Part shown: piece by piece, positions 1 to 10,639 of the stretch | Numbering within the stretch: the first letter of the stretch is position 1 | How the letters are laid out: each line of letters starts with the position of its first letter | NCBI GenBank assembly: GCA_905147135.1 | Contig: LR990049.1 | Location: 3,179,428-3,243,427, forward strand | Source: Blastobasis lacticolella | Lineage: Eukaryota; Arthropoda; Insecta; Lepidoptera; Blastobasidae | Direction: 5' to 3' | DNA length: 64,000 nucleotides | The notes under the pieces: generated by a model | Seen by the model: the letters and a program-made list of their open reading frames with translations, nothing else | Told to the model about the DNA's origin: nothing | Databases searched by the model: none | Made by a program: the position numbers and the translations under genes

Positions 1-1
1 C

Positions 2-1075
2 AGAGAGAAAGCTGGTATCGTTCATCCAACCACAAATAAACCGATCAATATAGACAATGATAATTACGAACATAATAATTATGAAGATAATAATAGTAGT
101 AAAGAACAAAAATCTACACGTACGGATCACGCCACCTCTAGTCTCGAAAATGGTTATAATAAACCAAAAGTGGGAGGTAATAATCATAGGAAATATAATG
201 GAAATACAGCTACTACTGAAACGCCGTATTGGAAAAGTGATGAACAAGATATACAGCCATACTGGAAACTTCTGTCAGAAAAAAATTTACAGGACACCAA
301 TAACAATAAACGTGTCACGATTACCCCCCGTAATATAATAATCCCTGAAAATTCTGATGAGGATAATTATTACAAAAAAAAGGAAAATCATAATATCAGC
401 AGCTGGAAATCCAATAAAGAATTCTTTCGTAGTGATAACAATGTGGACCGTAATCGTTATAATGGGATAAAAAACAAACCAAGCTATAAATACCAAAGTC
501 ATGGCCGGGATAGATATGATTATCGTCATGGAGGCAATAATAGCGACAGACATCAGAGTTCTAGACCAATACATGGCAAAGACGAACGTGAAGGTCATAA
601 TTTAAATGGGTGCCATCGGTATAGCTGTAATAAACGTAATAAATATCATAAAAACTCTCGTCGACATTACCACCATGACAAACGCAGGCCAAATCACCAA
701 AGGACACTTGGCAAACATAATGAAGATGACAAAACTAACAATTACGAGGATAAAGACAAACATGAAAATCGAATGGCCCAAAATCATAATAAACACCGAT
801 ATACTGGCCAGGGATATTATAAAAATAACAAAAATTATAAAGGATGGCATCCTATAAATATACGTAAAAATGACAACTATGATAGTAGCCGACATAATAA
901 TAATAGGCATAATAGTCAGAATTCATATAACAGCAACTCAGGAAATCATGGTCACGGTAATAATGGTAGAAGTAATCACAGGCGCAATGACCGTGATAGA
1001 AATGAAAATAATTTCAGGGGCAGAGAAAATAAGAACAATCACTACAATAGACCTGCATCGTACAATAGACGATAG
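2..1075 (+). CDS. Last exon of a hydrophilic N/R/H/Y-rich protein (5' partial)
   Basis: The frame is open from the first bases of the window to a TAG at 1073-1075, so the true start and any signal peptide lie upstream. The first internal Met, at 170, is unlikely to be the real start. The visible product is about 357 residues, strongly hydrophilic and without hydrophobic segments. Asn, Arg, His, Tyr, Lys and Asp dominate; the first third is acidic and Asn-rich, the remainder Arg/His/Asn-rich. The motif PYWK occurs twice about 14 residues apart (around 221-280). The same motif and composition appear in the gene at 31931-39487, also on the + strand, so I infer a tandem paralogue pair. I do not recognise the family. 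A secreted structural protein is possible, by analogy with the neighbour's signal peptide. Opposite-strand frames here are shadows of biased codons. Confidence 0.75.
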   Translation, partial: REKAGIVHPTTNKPINIDNDNYEHNNYEDNNSSKEQKSTRTDHATSSLENGYNKPKVGGNNHRKYNGNTATTETPYWKSDEQDIQPYWKLLSEKNLQDTNNNKRVTITPRNIIIPENSDEDNYYKKKENHNISSWKSNKEFFRSDNNVDRNRYNGIKNKPSYKYQSHGRDRYDYRHGGNNSDRHQSSRPIHGKDEREGHNLNGCHRYSCNKRNKYHKNSRRHYHHDKRRPNHQRTLGKHNEDDKTNNYEDKDKHENRMAQNHNKHRYTGQGYYKNNKNYKGWHPINIRKNDNYDSSRHNNNRHNSQNSYNSNSGNHGHGNNGRSNHRRNDRDRNENNFRGRENKNNHYNRPASYNRR

Positions 1076-1269
1076 ATAATAAGTATTGTTAAGGTGACAT
1101 CTACAATATGGCATATTTAACACACGCGAGCTAATTGTTTTCATTACCGAGATTTAACATTTAGATATATTTGTGAATAGACGTTGTAAATTATATACTA
1201 CGAGTAATTAAATTGTACTTTTTAAAAATATGTTTTTATTTATTTTTGGACATTTTTAAGAGAAGGATA
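1076..1269 (+). other. Probable 3' UTR of the preceding gene
   Basis: AT-rich sequence follows the stop codon. A variant polyadenylation signal ATTAAA lies at 1207-1212, followed by T-rich sequence around 1225-1255. The transposon remnant begins at about 1270. Confidence 0.4.
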
Positions 1270-3873
1270 TAGGAGCATGCTGGGATATTCCACTCGAATC
1301 GGAGCTGCCCGCCTGGGGAGGTACCTCCACCTTACAGAATACAGCAGTCAAACTACACTATTTTAATATTGTTGTGTTTCTGCCGGTGAGTAAGGTTTCC
1401 AGTGCTCCATGGGGAACCGTGGCTTTGGCAGTGGAGGGGCCTAGCTGTCATATTCGCTGTCACGTGGCTGAGCGAGGGCGGTTAGTTGGCGCGGCGGTCC
1501 CAACCCAAGTCCCTGGCATAATATTCGTGCCGGAGGAGGAGACCGGAGTGGACTCGGTATGTTATGTGTGGGGGGGACTAGGGGCCCTTCCGGTCGCCGC
1601 GCCTGCAGACCGCATACTTGCTAGACTCCGTGGCAGTTATGACATCCCCTTTGCCTATTTGCTGCCAGAGTAACGTTTCCCCTTTAAAACTGTTAATTAC
1701 CCCCCCAAACATGGTCAAGAAAAAAAGAAAAATTGTTTTAACAGCGGCAACCCCATTCACTCTGGAGGTGGACTTTTGCAATATTTGGGGTCGTCATAGC
1801 AATGTCAATGCAGTCCATGAACACCTTGAGACTGCGCAGCCGGCCCTTCTTTTCCTGACGGAGACACATCTGTGGCAGGATATCTATCCTGCCCGGCTGA
1901 TACGTCATATCTAACTTACCCCGGGAACAAGCTCGAGCAAAATTGTGTGCGTCGTGCCGGGGTGTGTATGTTCATTCGGGAGGATATCTGTAGCCGCCGT
2001 TTACAAGGCCTTGAAGACAGGGACCTGTCGATTATGTGGGTTCGTGTGGATTGCGGTGGCCACACCCGTATCTACGCAGTCCTATACAGGTCTCATGGCA
2101 GTGACTCGGACACGATGCGACTTTTTGAGCACCTGATAGTGACGACTGATAAAGTCTTTGAGCAGTATCCTTCAGCTGAGTTAGTGGTTTTAGGAGATTT
2201 CAATGTACACCATACGGAGTGAGTGGCTCGGTTCTCAGTCTACTAACTATGCGGGAAGGTCTGCTCACGAAGTTGCTCTGGTCTATGGTCTCTCACAATT
2301 GATTCGCTCGCCGACTAGAATCCCAGATGTTGAGGACCATACAAGCTCCTTGCTGGACTTTCTGCTGACTACGCGCCCCAGTCGGTACTCCATCTCCGTT
2401 GATGCGCCTTTTAGGTCGTCGGATCATTGCTTTGTGCGCACACTTGCGCCTTGTACAATATCCGACTATCCCGGGCCCACTGGATAGCGTCGTGTCTGGC
2501 ACTATAAGTCAGCAAAATGGGATGGATTGCGTGAATTTTACGCGTCGTGTCCATGGAGGCAGCTCCGCTTTGCATCGGATGATCTTGATACCTGTGCCAC
2601 CGCAGTCGCCGAGACCATCATAGCGGGTATGGACTGCTTCATTCCTAACCCGCTAGTGGCTGCTGGGTCACGGAGACGACTGTGGTTTAATCGGCCATGC
2701 AGAGAGGCTCGACGAGCGAAGCAATCTGCGTACGAAGCTTGGACCACTGCTCGCCTCAATTGGAATCCGAATATTGCAGATGCAAGCTGAAGTTAAATGC
2801 TGCCTCGAGGAACAGCAAGAGAGCGATCGCTAGAGCAAAGTTCGCCATTGTTAGCAGAATTGGCGAGCGACTCACGAGCTACCCCTATTATAGCCGGGCT
2901 TTCTGGTCGCTCGCCAAAGCTGCTGAAAGAAACTTTAGACAGTCATCCTTTCCACCACTGCGTAAACCTGACGGTACCCTGACCCACAGTGCAATAGAGA
3001 AAGCCAATTTACTAGGTGCTCTCTTTGCCTCAAACTCGACACTGAATGACGAAGACGCCGACCCGCCTACCATCCCGTGGTGCGGCAAATCAATGTTGGA
3101 AATATCCTTTTCTCAGCGAAAGGTACGACGGGCTCTGCTCTATCTAGATTTGCACTCTCATACTCCACTGGGATAGTCCCGTCTTCATGGAAGACTGCCC
3201 TCGTGCACCCTGTGCACAAAAAGGGCGTCAGATCGACCCATCAAATTACAGGCCTATCGCTATTACCTCCCTTCTCTCTAAGGTGATGGAGCGAGTTATA
3301 ACCGCACAGCTCCTTGGTTACCTAGAAGAACACGATCTCTTGAGCGACCGTCAATATGGGTTCCGACATTGTCGCTCAACGGGTGATCTTCTAGTGTACC
3401 TAACACACCGTTGGGCTTTAGCTGTTAAGAGTCAAGGTAAGGCACTGGCTGTTGGCCTAGATATAGCGAAGGCGTTCGATCGGGTCTGGCTTAGGTGTCT
3501 TCTATCGAAGTTACCATCACACGGGCTACTCGAGGGATTGTGCAAGTGGGTAACTAGCTTTTTGTCCAGCAGATGCATCACAGCCGTAGTTGACGGCTGT
3601 TGCTCCGATAGCTTGGACATTAATGCTTGTGTCCCTCTAGGCTTGGTGCTGTCTCCAACTCTGTTCCTCCTTCATATCAATGATATGCTGTCCATTGACG
3701 GCATTCATTGCTATGCGGATGTTAGTACTGGAGACGCCATTTATACGGGTCGTACGAATATCCCTCGTGCCATAGTGGAGGAAAGTCGCGAAGTACTTAT
3801 GTCTAAAATTGAGAGTACTTTATCTAAAACATCCGATTGGGGACGACTAAATCTAGTCGAATTCAACCCCTAA
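1270..3873 (+). pseudogene. Degenerate Jockey-like non-LTR retrotransposon
   Basis: Pieces in shifting frames follow the usual LINE order. First is a 5'/ORF1 part containing SKVSSAPWG (1374-1673). Next is an endonuclease with LLFLTETHL, an RAGVCMFIRED stretch and LGDFNVHH (1780-2480), then a linker region (2527-3176), then a reverse transcriptase with YRPIAITSLLSKVMERVI, RQYGFRHCRST and DIAKAFDRVW (3187-3873). At least five frame changes or stops interrupt it. The catalytic YADD is YADV (about 3711-3722), so the second catalytic Asp is lost. Recognisable homology stops after NLVEFNP (about 3873), so the thumb and C-terminal part are missing or unrecognisable. The 5' part recurs at 24.5 kb. 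The clade name is from motif style only; the element is dead. Confidence 0.85.
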
Positions 3874-5345
3874 GACACAAGTATATTATTTCACATATAA
3901 TGCGTCAAAATCATGTGCGCTGAACATTTTTTCGTATATTAAAAAGGGTTTACGTTCAAAAATGCTGATGTGCTTCCAAAATACTTAAATAGTTTACTTA
4001 AAAAAAATTTAAAATGCGTATATTTGTTTCGAATTAAGTATTTTGACTCAAGTTTGGTATTGTTTGTAATTTCTCAATGTCAACAATAATATTTCAATGT
4101 AAATATTGGTAAATAGAGGTATACTTTCAATGTTTTACATGATAGAATGCATTTACAATTACGTAGTTATACACGGCTTCCTGATTGTTACAAAATAAAA
4201 TGGCAACTCGACTATAAAGTTAGATATTACCTACAAATCGACCTTAAGGTGATTGGTAAATATTATAGGTTCATTTGACATAGTTTTTGCGACTTATTGG
4301 TCTAAATGACCTATTTAGGTCCTCGTTACTTCAAAGTCACAAACTATGATATGATAACAGCGCCAAATCTAGTAGCAAGTCATCGCGATCATAACGATCG
4401 ACGAACGACGATTACGATCGCGATGTAGTATGTTAGAGATTGTGCAAAAAATGATGCAGAAGCGTTATTTAACCAATCTGTAAGTTAAATGATAAATTAC
4501 CTACAGTCCGATTCCGTACACAGTTTTTAACCTCGGACATTTTTGGTTAACTCGTTACTAATTGATTTGGAGCGACTAACTAGGAACCATCTAACTATTG
4601 AAATAATATTATGATGTTAGTAAAAGAGTAACATCTTAGTTTATATGATTAGGCATTACATTACTTACAACATTAAATTTTATCAACAACCAAAGGTAAA
4701 CTAACTATGAACGGAATGTACCTATGACTGTTTAAGGTGACTACCCATTTAACCATGTTTAAACTATATTCTATGTACTGAACCTATTCACTTAATAGCA
4801 AATCGTTTAGGAATTCTGAGGTCGGTTTATGCTTAACAGTTTATTTTCAGCCTTCAGACAGTTTAATTGAATCTAAGCCTTCCGTTTTAGACTCTACATT
4901 ATCCGATTCTTCATTTTCTTTAGATTCTTTGACTTCCTCATTTTCAGAGTCCTCACTTGTTGACATGTCGGAGGCTAAAGTATGATCATCGGTTATTAAA
5001 AACTGTCAGGAAACTGATATTGTGCGGGTTTGATTACTTCTGAAGATTTCTTAAACACCTATCTATTTTAAGATTCATCAAGTTTTCTTTTACATTTTCT
5101 ATAATACGTACTAGAGTGTCTGTACAGTTTTTTATCTTTGGCCATTGTTTATTAACAAGCGATTACTTTTTTATAAAACAAAAGGACCAGCGGTTAAAAT
5201 ACGTCCTAGATAAGCAATTAACGGTCTCTATGACCAACCTAAATTAACTTCCAGGTCGCCACCGTCAACTCTGACTTACTAGCCGGATTCCCGAGTTACA
5301 CGGACTTTCAAGTTAACCTAACGATTTCCCTACCAGAATTGAAGC
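3874..5345. other. Gene-free AT-rich stretch with one hairpin
   Basis: No convincing coding frame. An imperfect 45-bp hairpin lies at 4381-4425, with perfect 10-bp outer arms CATCGCGATC / GATCGCGATG. The rest is AT-rich and unassigned. It could be decayed transposon tail or intergenic DNA. Confidence 0.4.
4381..4425. repeat. Imperfect 45-bp hairpin
   Basis: CATCGCGATC (4381-4390) is exactly reverse-complementary to 4416-4425, and much of the intervening sequence also pairs (ATAACGATCG against CGACGATTAC, imperfectly). It is GC-richer than its surroundings. No function is assigned. Confidence 0.6.
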
Positions 5346-5661
5346 CCAGGGTACCGATTCTGGTGTGCAATGCAATTGTTATTGTGTTGCAATGTTACTG
5401 TGATGTTATTATAACTACGTTGAGGTATCGAGTCAGTCACAGTAACATCGCCGTCCGCTATTCATCCAGTGTGGACGTGTTATTTGTTGCTTTGTGAATT
5501 TGTGATTTTATTTGTGAACTATTTTGTGATTGGTGGAATTGCTAAAATTCAATTCCTTATCCCTCTTGTGGTGTTCTTACCCGATGTTACCTCCTCTGGG
5601 GCGGTCCTAGAGTGAGACAGCTACTGTGTTGTTCGTGGAACGCACATCATTGGAAAAAATT

Positions 5662-5745
5662 CATCGGCCCGTGTGGGATTGGAACCGGGGACCTCCGTGC
5701 CGCAGTGCAGTCAGCCGCCACACACACCACCGCGCCACCGCGCAC
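5662..5745 (-). repeat. tRNA-like (pol III box A/B) sequence within the LINE 5' region
   Basis: Read on the minus strand, 5737-5727 is TGGCGCGGTGG, one mismatch from a box A consensus, and 5686-5676 is GGTTCCAATCC, one mismatch from box B. The spacing is somewhat longer than in a standard tRNA. The body is GC-rich, unlike most of the window. It looks like a tRNA-derived SINE head inserted in, or incorporated into, the LINE 5' UTR. It is not a functional tRNA gene: the arms do not fold cleanly by eye. Confidence 0.5.
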
Positions 5746-5944
5746 TTGGCCGGCCGCGGCGAAAAAGCCCTTCACTTCGAGCGCGCGGCTTACGTCACAA
5801 CTACACCGCCCGCGCGCCCCGCCGATGCATTGCACCGTCCGCGTCGCCGCGCCGTATGACTCACGGGTATATCTACCTACGCTACGCTTATAACGATTGT
5901 GTATTGTTGTGCTTTGCTTACGCGCTTTTTCTAGCATTGGCGTA

Positions 5945-7159
5945 ATGATTTGTTCTGGCTGCCGGCTTGAGTTGCTTCCCTATGAGGACTGTCTGCGATG
6001 TATGGTTGAGTCTTGCGGTAAATTATACCACCTTCTATGCTGTATTAGGGCTCCTACTGAGGCTGAGAAAGCCGACTGGGTATGCCCCGAATGTTCTATA
6101 GCTGCAAAAAGAGTCGGACCAAACTGTAACATAACTGTTGGCACACCCACCTCCTTAAAAAATGTTACAATAAGGAAGAAAACCGTACCTTTACCTGTAC
6201 CTGGCGCTGGCAAGGTGATCACCGCTACGCTTGATGAGTCGACGCTGCACTCTTCGGACGGAACAACTGTGTTGGAGCCTGATAACATTACTCTCGACGG
6301 TCAGGACAATTTGAATGCAACTGCTAGGAGTGGCGACGCCGCTCATTTGATTAACTCGTTGGAGGTTCAGGTACTGCGTCAACAAATGACCATGTTAACG
6401 GAGCAATTAGCGGACGCGGTATCCGCTATAGCCCAGTGCCATACAGCGCTCACTCTATGTACCGATAGATTGAAAACTACCGAGGAACGACTTGAGAAGG
6501 CACTTAATAGGCAGTGTTTGTGCCGATGCGCTCCTGTTTCCAATGTGAACGATGTGGAGAATAGCCCAGACAAGGCCAAGCCGAAGCGGGTACGGAAACG
6601 GAAGAGCGGGAAGCCTTGTTCGACTACAGCTACTGCTATGCCAGCGATGGAGAGCTCCGTCAATGAAGTGAGTGATACGCCAATATCGGTGGTTCTTGAT
6701 GAGTCCACGGTCGCCCCTGAAAAATCGCACACTCAAGAAACTCCAGTCGAACATTCTCCTGAGAGCCCTCCGGATTCTCCGACTGATTCTAGGGATGAAT
6801 GGAAAGAGGTGCGCCAACGAAAATCTAGGCGTAACGAATATGTTCGCGGTATCGCTGGACCTAGCATCACCACACTAAAAGCCGTGGAGCTACGAAAGCA
6901 GATCCATTTGTGGAATATGATCTCGGAAGCGGATGAAGTTCACAATTATTTGCGTCAATTATTTCCGGATGCACATTGTACCGTAGAGGAGCTGCGACCT
7001 AAAGGCGACTACAAATCCTACAAAATCTCCGTGCCAGTGCAGTATTTCGAGCGGTGTTTGTCAGCTGACGTGTGGCCTAATAACGCGAGGGTAAAAGCTT
7101 GGTTATTTCGGAGACGAAGACGCAGCTCTGAATCCATCAAGGCCACAAAAACAAAATAA
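5945..7159 (+). CDS. LINE ORF1: PHD-finger/coiled-coil RNA-binding-type protein
   Basis: A 404-residue product from the Met at 5945. An upstream in-frame Met at 5897 would add 16 hydrophobic residues; I prefer 5945 because the zinc finger starts at once with MICSGC. Residues about 3-50 form a Cys/His array of PHD type (CxxC, CxxxxC, H-x2-CC, CxxC ending in WVCPEC). A Leu/Gln-rich heptad-like segment follows (about 140-205, around LEVQVLRQQMTMLTEQLADA), then a Cys-containing segment, a basic stretch (PKRVRKRKSGK) and a Ser/Pro-rich acidic linker. The conserved C-terminal domain (about 285-390) contains SEADEVHNYLRQLFP and a WPNNARVKAWLF end, as in ORF1s of insect CR1-like LINEs. Likely role: nucleic-acid binding in the retrotransposition RNP. 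The stop at 7157-7159 lies inside the open ORF2 frame. Confidence 0.8.
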   Translation: MICSGCRLELLPYEDCLRCMVESCGKLYHLLCCIRAPTEAEKADWVCPECSIAAKRVGPNCNITVGTPTSLKNVTIRKKTVPLPVPGAGKVITATLDESTLHSSDGTTVLEPDNITLDGQDNLNATARSGDAAHLINSLEVQVLRQQMTMLTEQLADAVSAIAQCHTALTLCTDRLKTTEERLEKALNRQCLCRCAPVSNVNDVENSPDKAKPKRVRKRKSGKPCSTTATAMPAMESSVNEVSDTPISVVLDESTVAPEKSHTQETPVEHSPESPPDSPTDSRDEWKEVRQRKSRRNEYVRGIAGPSITTLKAVELRKQIHLWNMISEADEVHNYLRQLFPDAHCTVEELRPKGDYKSYKISVPVQYFERCLSADVWPNNARVKAWLFRRRRRSSESIKATKTK

Positions 7160-7193
7160 CGCAGTTGGATGCATTAATATTGCATACCAAAAC

Positions 7194-10040
7194 GTGAGAG
7201 GCCTGAACACTAAATTGTGTCATTTCAGAAACAGCTTATTAACAACAAGCCATGACATCGTTGCTGTTACTGAAACCTTCCTAACGGGATCAGTCAACGA
7301 CGCTGAGATTGTTTGCGGAGGTTGGAGTCTGCTGCGCCGCGACCGCGCCACCGGCCGCGGGGGTGGCGGGGTGTTGCTGTCGGCTCGTCCCGGCGTGTCG
7401 CTGCAGCGTCGGCCGGAACTGGAGACCGACACTGGTGAAGACCTTTGGGCTTCGTGCACCATTGCGAGTGTCACTTGCTACCTGTGCGTTGTGTACATTT
7501 ATCCTCGTGCCTCCGTTGAGGAATATATGAACTGGTTTTTTAAGCTTGAGTCAGTTGTAGATACTTTAAAGGGAATTGTCATTGTCATGGGTGACTTAAA
7601 TCTTAACCCTAACTATTCGAATAGTGATGTATTGTGTTACTATAATTATTTTTTGTCTGTATGCGGTTTGACAGAGAAGAATAACGTGGTGAATTCGCAT
7701 GGAGGTAAATTAGATGTAGTGCTGGTGTCGGAGCGCGCCTGTCGTACGGTAGTTGCCGAAATTGATGGAGGAGGACTTGTCCCGCGCCGTGACGCATACC
7801 ATCCACCACTGGACATTAGCATCACTTTTAAAATCGGTTGCCGGGCGCGCTCTGAAAAGATTGAGCCGAGCAACATAAGTCGATGCGAAGACTGGAACTT
7901 TTCCAAAGGGGATTATAATCTCCTATATAGTCTTATATCAGGTATTTCTTGGGATAAGGTATATACGGCTCCTGATGTTGATGACGCTTTGGACTCATTC
8001 TACTGCATTCTCTATGACATCTTTGACAAATGTATACCTAAAAAGGCTAGATCTACTTCTGCAAATAGGACGTATCCGGTTTGGTTTACATCTGACCTAA
8101 TTAGGGACATCAAACGCAAAGCAGTCTTTCATCGCCAATGGAAGGCTCGTGGGTGTAAGGAATCTTATGCTCAGTTCGCTTATCTTCGAACTGATATAAA
8201 AAAACGTTCCCTACTAGCGTATAATACTTATATTCAACACATTGAGAATAGGATTAAGGACAACCCCCGTGCGTTTTGGCAACACATAAGCAGTCTCAAA
8301 TCCAAGGCTGGCTTCGAAGCTAAAGTCACCTATGAAGGCAAATGCTTTACTGGCAGTGGGGCAGCGCAGGCATTTGCTTCATTCTTTGCTAGCGTATTTC
8401 TACCCGATGTTCCACTTCTCGATTGCGAAAAGATCTGCTCAAATGACAAAACTGCATCTGCCAATTATATTAGTATCACGGAAATTACTGCCAGGGAAGT
8501 TGAAAGGGGCATAAATAAACTCAAACTTTCGGTTGGTCCCGATCATGTACCTGCGTTTATAATAAAGGGCTGCAAAGATGTGCTTGTGGGTCCTATTTGC
8601 CACATTCTTAATTTTTCGTTGTCCACAAGTGTTTACCCACAACGCTGGAAAACTACCCGTGTCACGCCGATTCCTAAGTCTGGTGACTCTTCCGATGTTA
8701 CGAATTGCAGACCTATAGCGATTCAGTCGTCTTCGGCCAAGCTATACGAGTGCATTCTTCATAATCGTATATCTTCGCAGATTAAACCTTATTTGTGCGA
8801 GGCTCAGCATGGGTTTAGGTCAAATAGATCTGTTAATACCAATTTAGTGACATTGGTCAACATGATATCCGAAAATCTGGATCGAGGGGCTCAAGTTGAT
8901 GTCCTTTACTTCGACTTCAAAAAGGCGTTTGACCGGGTGGATAATGATGTGTTGCTGGGTAGGCTCTGTGCCATTGGTTTATCACCACAGTTGCTGCAGC
9001 TCTTTGCCAGCTACATGTCTGATAGGCAGCAGTATGTACGCCATGGTTGTTTCCTGTCGGATCTCTATCACACACGTTCAGGTGTAAGCCAGGGCTCTGT
9101 GCTGGGTCCGCTTTTATTTAACATCATGATTAATAACCTGACATCTGTTCTTAGCTCAGCTGAAGGTCTGCTCTATGCGGATGACCTCAAACTCGTTCAT
9201 GTCGTAGATACAGTGTCAGATTGTAATTCCTTGCAGAATGATATCGACGCGGTACTGGAATGGAGCGTTGAAAACAAACTTCTCTTCAATCCTGATAAGT
9301 GCTGTGTGATATCATTCAGCAGATCTAAAAACCCAATAATTGCTCAGTACAAGCTTGGCCATGAAGTAATTAGGCGCGTCACGACGGTCAAGGATTTGGG
9401 CGTCACATTCGACTCAGCCTTGAACTTCCACGGACATATTAGGGACCTTGCAGTGGGGTGTTACAAAAGGTTAGGTTTTGTAATCAGGAATGCCAGAGAA
9501 TTTCGCGATCCCGCAGCAATCAAGCTGGTTTATACTGCCTTGGTAAGGTCAAAGCTGGAATCGTCATCGATAGTGTGGAACCCTTACCAATGTACTTACG
9601 CCTTGCTTCTGGAGAAGATTCAAAAGGCATTCCTTCGTTTTCTCTACAAAAAAATTTATGGGTATTACCCTTTTTTGTACCCGACTAAATTTCTACAGGG
9701 GTTCCTAGGCTTTAATTCTCTAGAGGTAAGGCGTAATTACTACCTTTTGGTAATGGTTTGTCGTATTTTGCGTGGTGAGTCAGACTGTCTTCACCTGGTG
9801 TCTAGAGCGGTACGACTATTTGTACCTCCGGTTCCCAGGGTTCAACTCAGACCACGCCAGCCTAGACTACTCGCTACTCCCGCGGTCCGAACCGTTTCGC
9901 ACGCCAATTCACCCATTATTCGAGCCTTGGGTATGCTCAACGCGCTTCTGGCATCAGCACCCGAGTGTGACTTATTTGACTGGCGATGGATGGATGTGTG
10001 CAAGGAATGCCTGAAGTACTGCGAGAGGATTAATGAATGA
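7194..10040 (+). CDS. LINE ORF2: apurinic endonuclease and reverse transcriptase
   Basis: At least 948 residues. The reading frame is open from 7095 but contains no ATG before the endonuclease homology. The listed coordinate is a GTG inside QNVRGLNT, which already belongs to the domain, so the real N-terminus lies upstream. Endonuclease motifs include NVRGLNTK, AVTETFL, the MGDLNLNP loop and DAYHPPLD, with the catalytic His. The reverse transcriptase (about residues 470-740) shows NCRPIAIQSSSAKLYE, AQHGFRSNRSV, FDFKKAFDRV, SGVSQGSVLGPLLF and intact YADD at 9174-9185, followed by the thumb/C-terminal region ending near 10040. No internal stops are visible. It nicks target DNA and copies its own RNA at the nick. 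ORF1 overlaps the open frame by about 60 nt in another frame, so frameshifting or termination-reinitiation is likely needed. Confidence 0.85.
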   Translation: MRGLNTKLCHFRNSLLTTSHDIVAVTETFLTGSVNDAEIVCGGWSLLRRDRATGRGGGGVLLSARPGVSLQRRPELETDTGEDLWASCTIASVTCYLCVVYIYPRASVEEYMNWFFKLESVVDTLKGIVIVMGDLNLNPNYSNSDVLCYYNYFLSVCGLTEKNNVVNSHGGKLDVVLVSERACRTVVAEIDGGGLVPRRDAYHPPLDISITFKIGCRARSEKIEPSNISRCEDWNFSKGDYNLLYSLISGISWDKVYTAPDVDDALDSFYCILYDIFDKCIPKKARSTSANRTYPVWFTSDLIRDIKRKAVFHRQWKARGCKESYAQFAYLRTDIKKRSLLAYNTYIQHIENRIKDNPRAFWQHISSLKSKAGFEAKVTYEGKCFTGSGAAQAFASFFASVFLPDVPLLDCEKICSNDKTASANYISITEITAREVERGINKLKLSVGPDHVPAFIIKGCKDVLVGPICHILNFSLSTSVYPQRWKTTRVTPIPKSGDSSDVTNCRPIAIQSSSAKLYECILHNRISSQIKPYLCEAQHGFRSNRSVNTNLVTLVNMISENLDRGAQVDVLYFDFKKAFDRVDNDVLLGRLCAIGLSPQLLQLFASYMSDRQQYVRHGCFLSDLYHTRSGVSQGSVLGPLLFNIMINNLTSVLSSAEGLLYADDLKLVHVVDTVSDCNSLQNDIDAVLEWSVENKLLFNPDKCCVISFSRSKNPIIAQYKLGHEVIRRVTTVKDLGVTFDSALNFHGHIRDLAVGCYKRLGFVIRNAREFRDPAAIKLVYTALVRSKLESSSIVWNPYQCTYALLLEKIQKAFLRFLYKKIYGYYPFLYPTKFLQGFLGFNSLEVRRNYYLLVMVCRILRGESDCLHLVSRAVRLFVPPVPRVQLRPRQPRLLATPAVRTVSHANSPIIRALGMLNALLASAPECDLFDWRWMDVCKECLKYCERINE

Positions 10041-10116
10041 TAATTTTTTGTAATAGATACTGATATATATTTAGCTTTCAGTGAATTGGTTTTTACTGTA
10101 ATACTGTAAAGTTGTT

Positions 10117-10117
<1 letters not shown>

Positions 10118-10152
<35 letters not shown>

Positions 10153-10155
10153 ATC
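10118..10155 (+). repeat. AAAT/ATAA microsatellite tail of the LINE
   Basis: About nine tandem AAAT units directly follow the short 3' UTR after ORF2. Such short-repeat tails replace poly(A) in CR1-like LINEs, and this one marks the 3' end of the element. Confidence 0.75.
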
Positions 10156-10480
10156 GCAGCATTATCACAGTATCATCACAGCATCACCCTAGTTAAATTG
10201 AAGTTAAATCGTTAGTTGCATTTTTTCTCTCTATGGTTCAAAATCATGCAACCATGCAAACTGTTTCTCCATTTTAACCACAAATATATTTTTGACATAT
10301 TAATTATTTGTGATTCTTAAGGCAGGTTTTCACTACGGAATCCTTACATTTTATAAAATAAAGTCGCTTTCCGCGTCTATCTGTCTGTATCCGCTAACTC
10401 CTCGTAAATCACGTCATGGATTTTAATGCGGTATTCACTATGACTTAGATAATTTATTTGAGAAGGTTTGTATGTTATCA
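10156..10480. other. Gene-free stretch
   Basis: No coding frame or repeat recognised. Sequence begins with a short run of ATCACAG-like direct repeats (10160-10185) and is otherwise AT-rich. Confidence 0.3.
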
Positions 10481-10635
10481 TCATCATCTTGGCAATATAG
10501 TCCCGGTTGTGCTTTCGCACATAAGAGCCCGGTGTCAGCCTTGGGCTAGAATTTGGCGGAACAGGTAATTACACTGGAGCGACATCTAACCTTCATGACT
10601 TTGTTTATAGGGGAACCTGACCAGATTCTTTTACG
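10481..10635 (-). repeat. Partial tRNA-derived SINE, family A (tail part)
   Basis: Matches the tail half of the family A SINE best seen at 46082-46450. It has a CATCATCATC run, a cCCGGTTGTGCTyTCGCrCA segment, a TTGGCrGrnCAGGTAATTACA segment and an AACCTGACCAGATT end. The tRNA-like head is missing; divergence is considerable. Confidence 0.65.
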
Positions 10636-10639
10636 AGGA

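Larger units (their letters stand above)
5346..10155 (+). mobile_element. Near-intact CR1/Jockey-superfamily LINE with two ORFs
   Basis: In order: a GC-rich 5' region with a tRNA-like stretch on the opposite strand (about 5662-5745), ORF1 with a PHD-type zinc finger (5945-7159), ORF2 with endonuclease and reverse transcriptase (to 10040), a short 3' UTR and a tail of AAAT/ATAA repeats (about 10118-10155). Both ORFs are open across their full length, unlike every other LINE here, so this is the youngest LINE copy in the window. The left boundary is uncertain; I place it where composition changes. I could not find a target-site duplication by eye. CR1-like is favoured because of the PHD ORF1 and the short-repeat tail. 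Confidence 0.8.

Noticed and set aside
5612..5945. Overlapping frames in the GC-rich 5' region of the LINE
   Set aside because: High GC removes stop codons in several frames; none has a known domain, and the tRNA-like stretch explains the composition.
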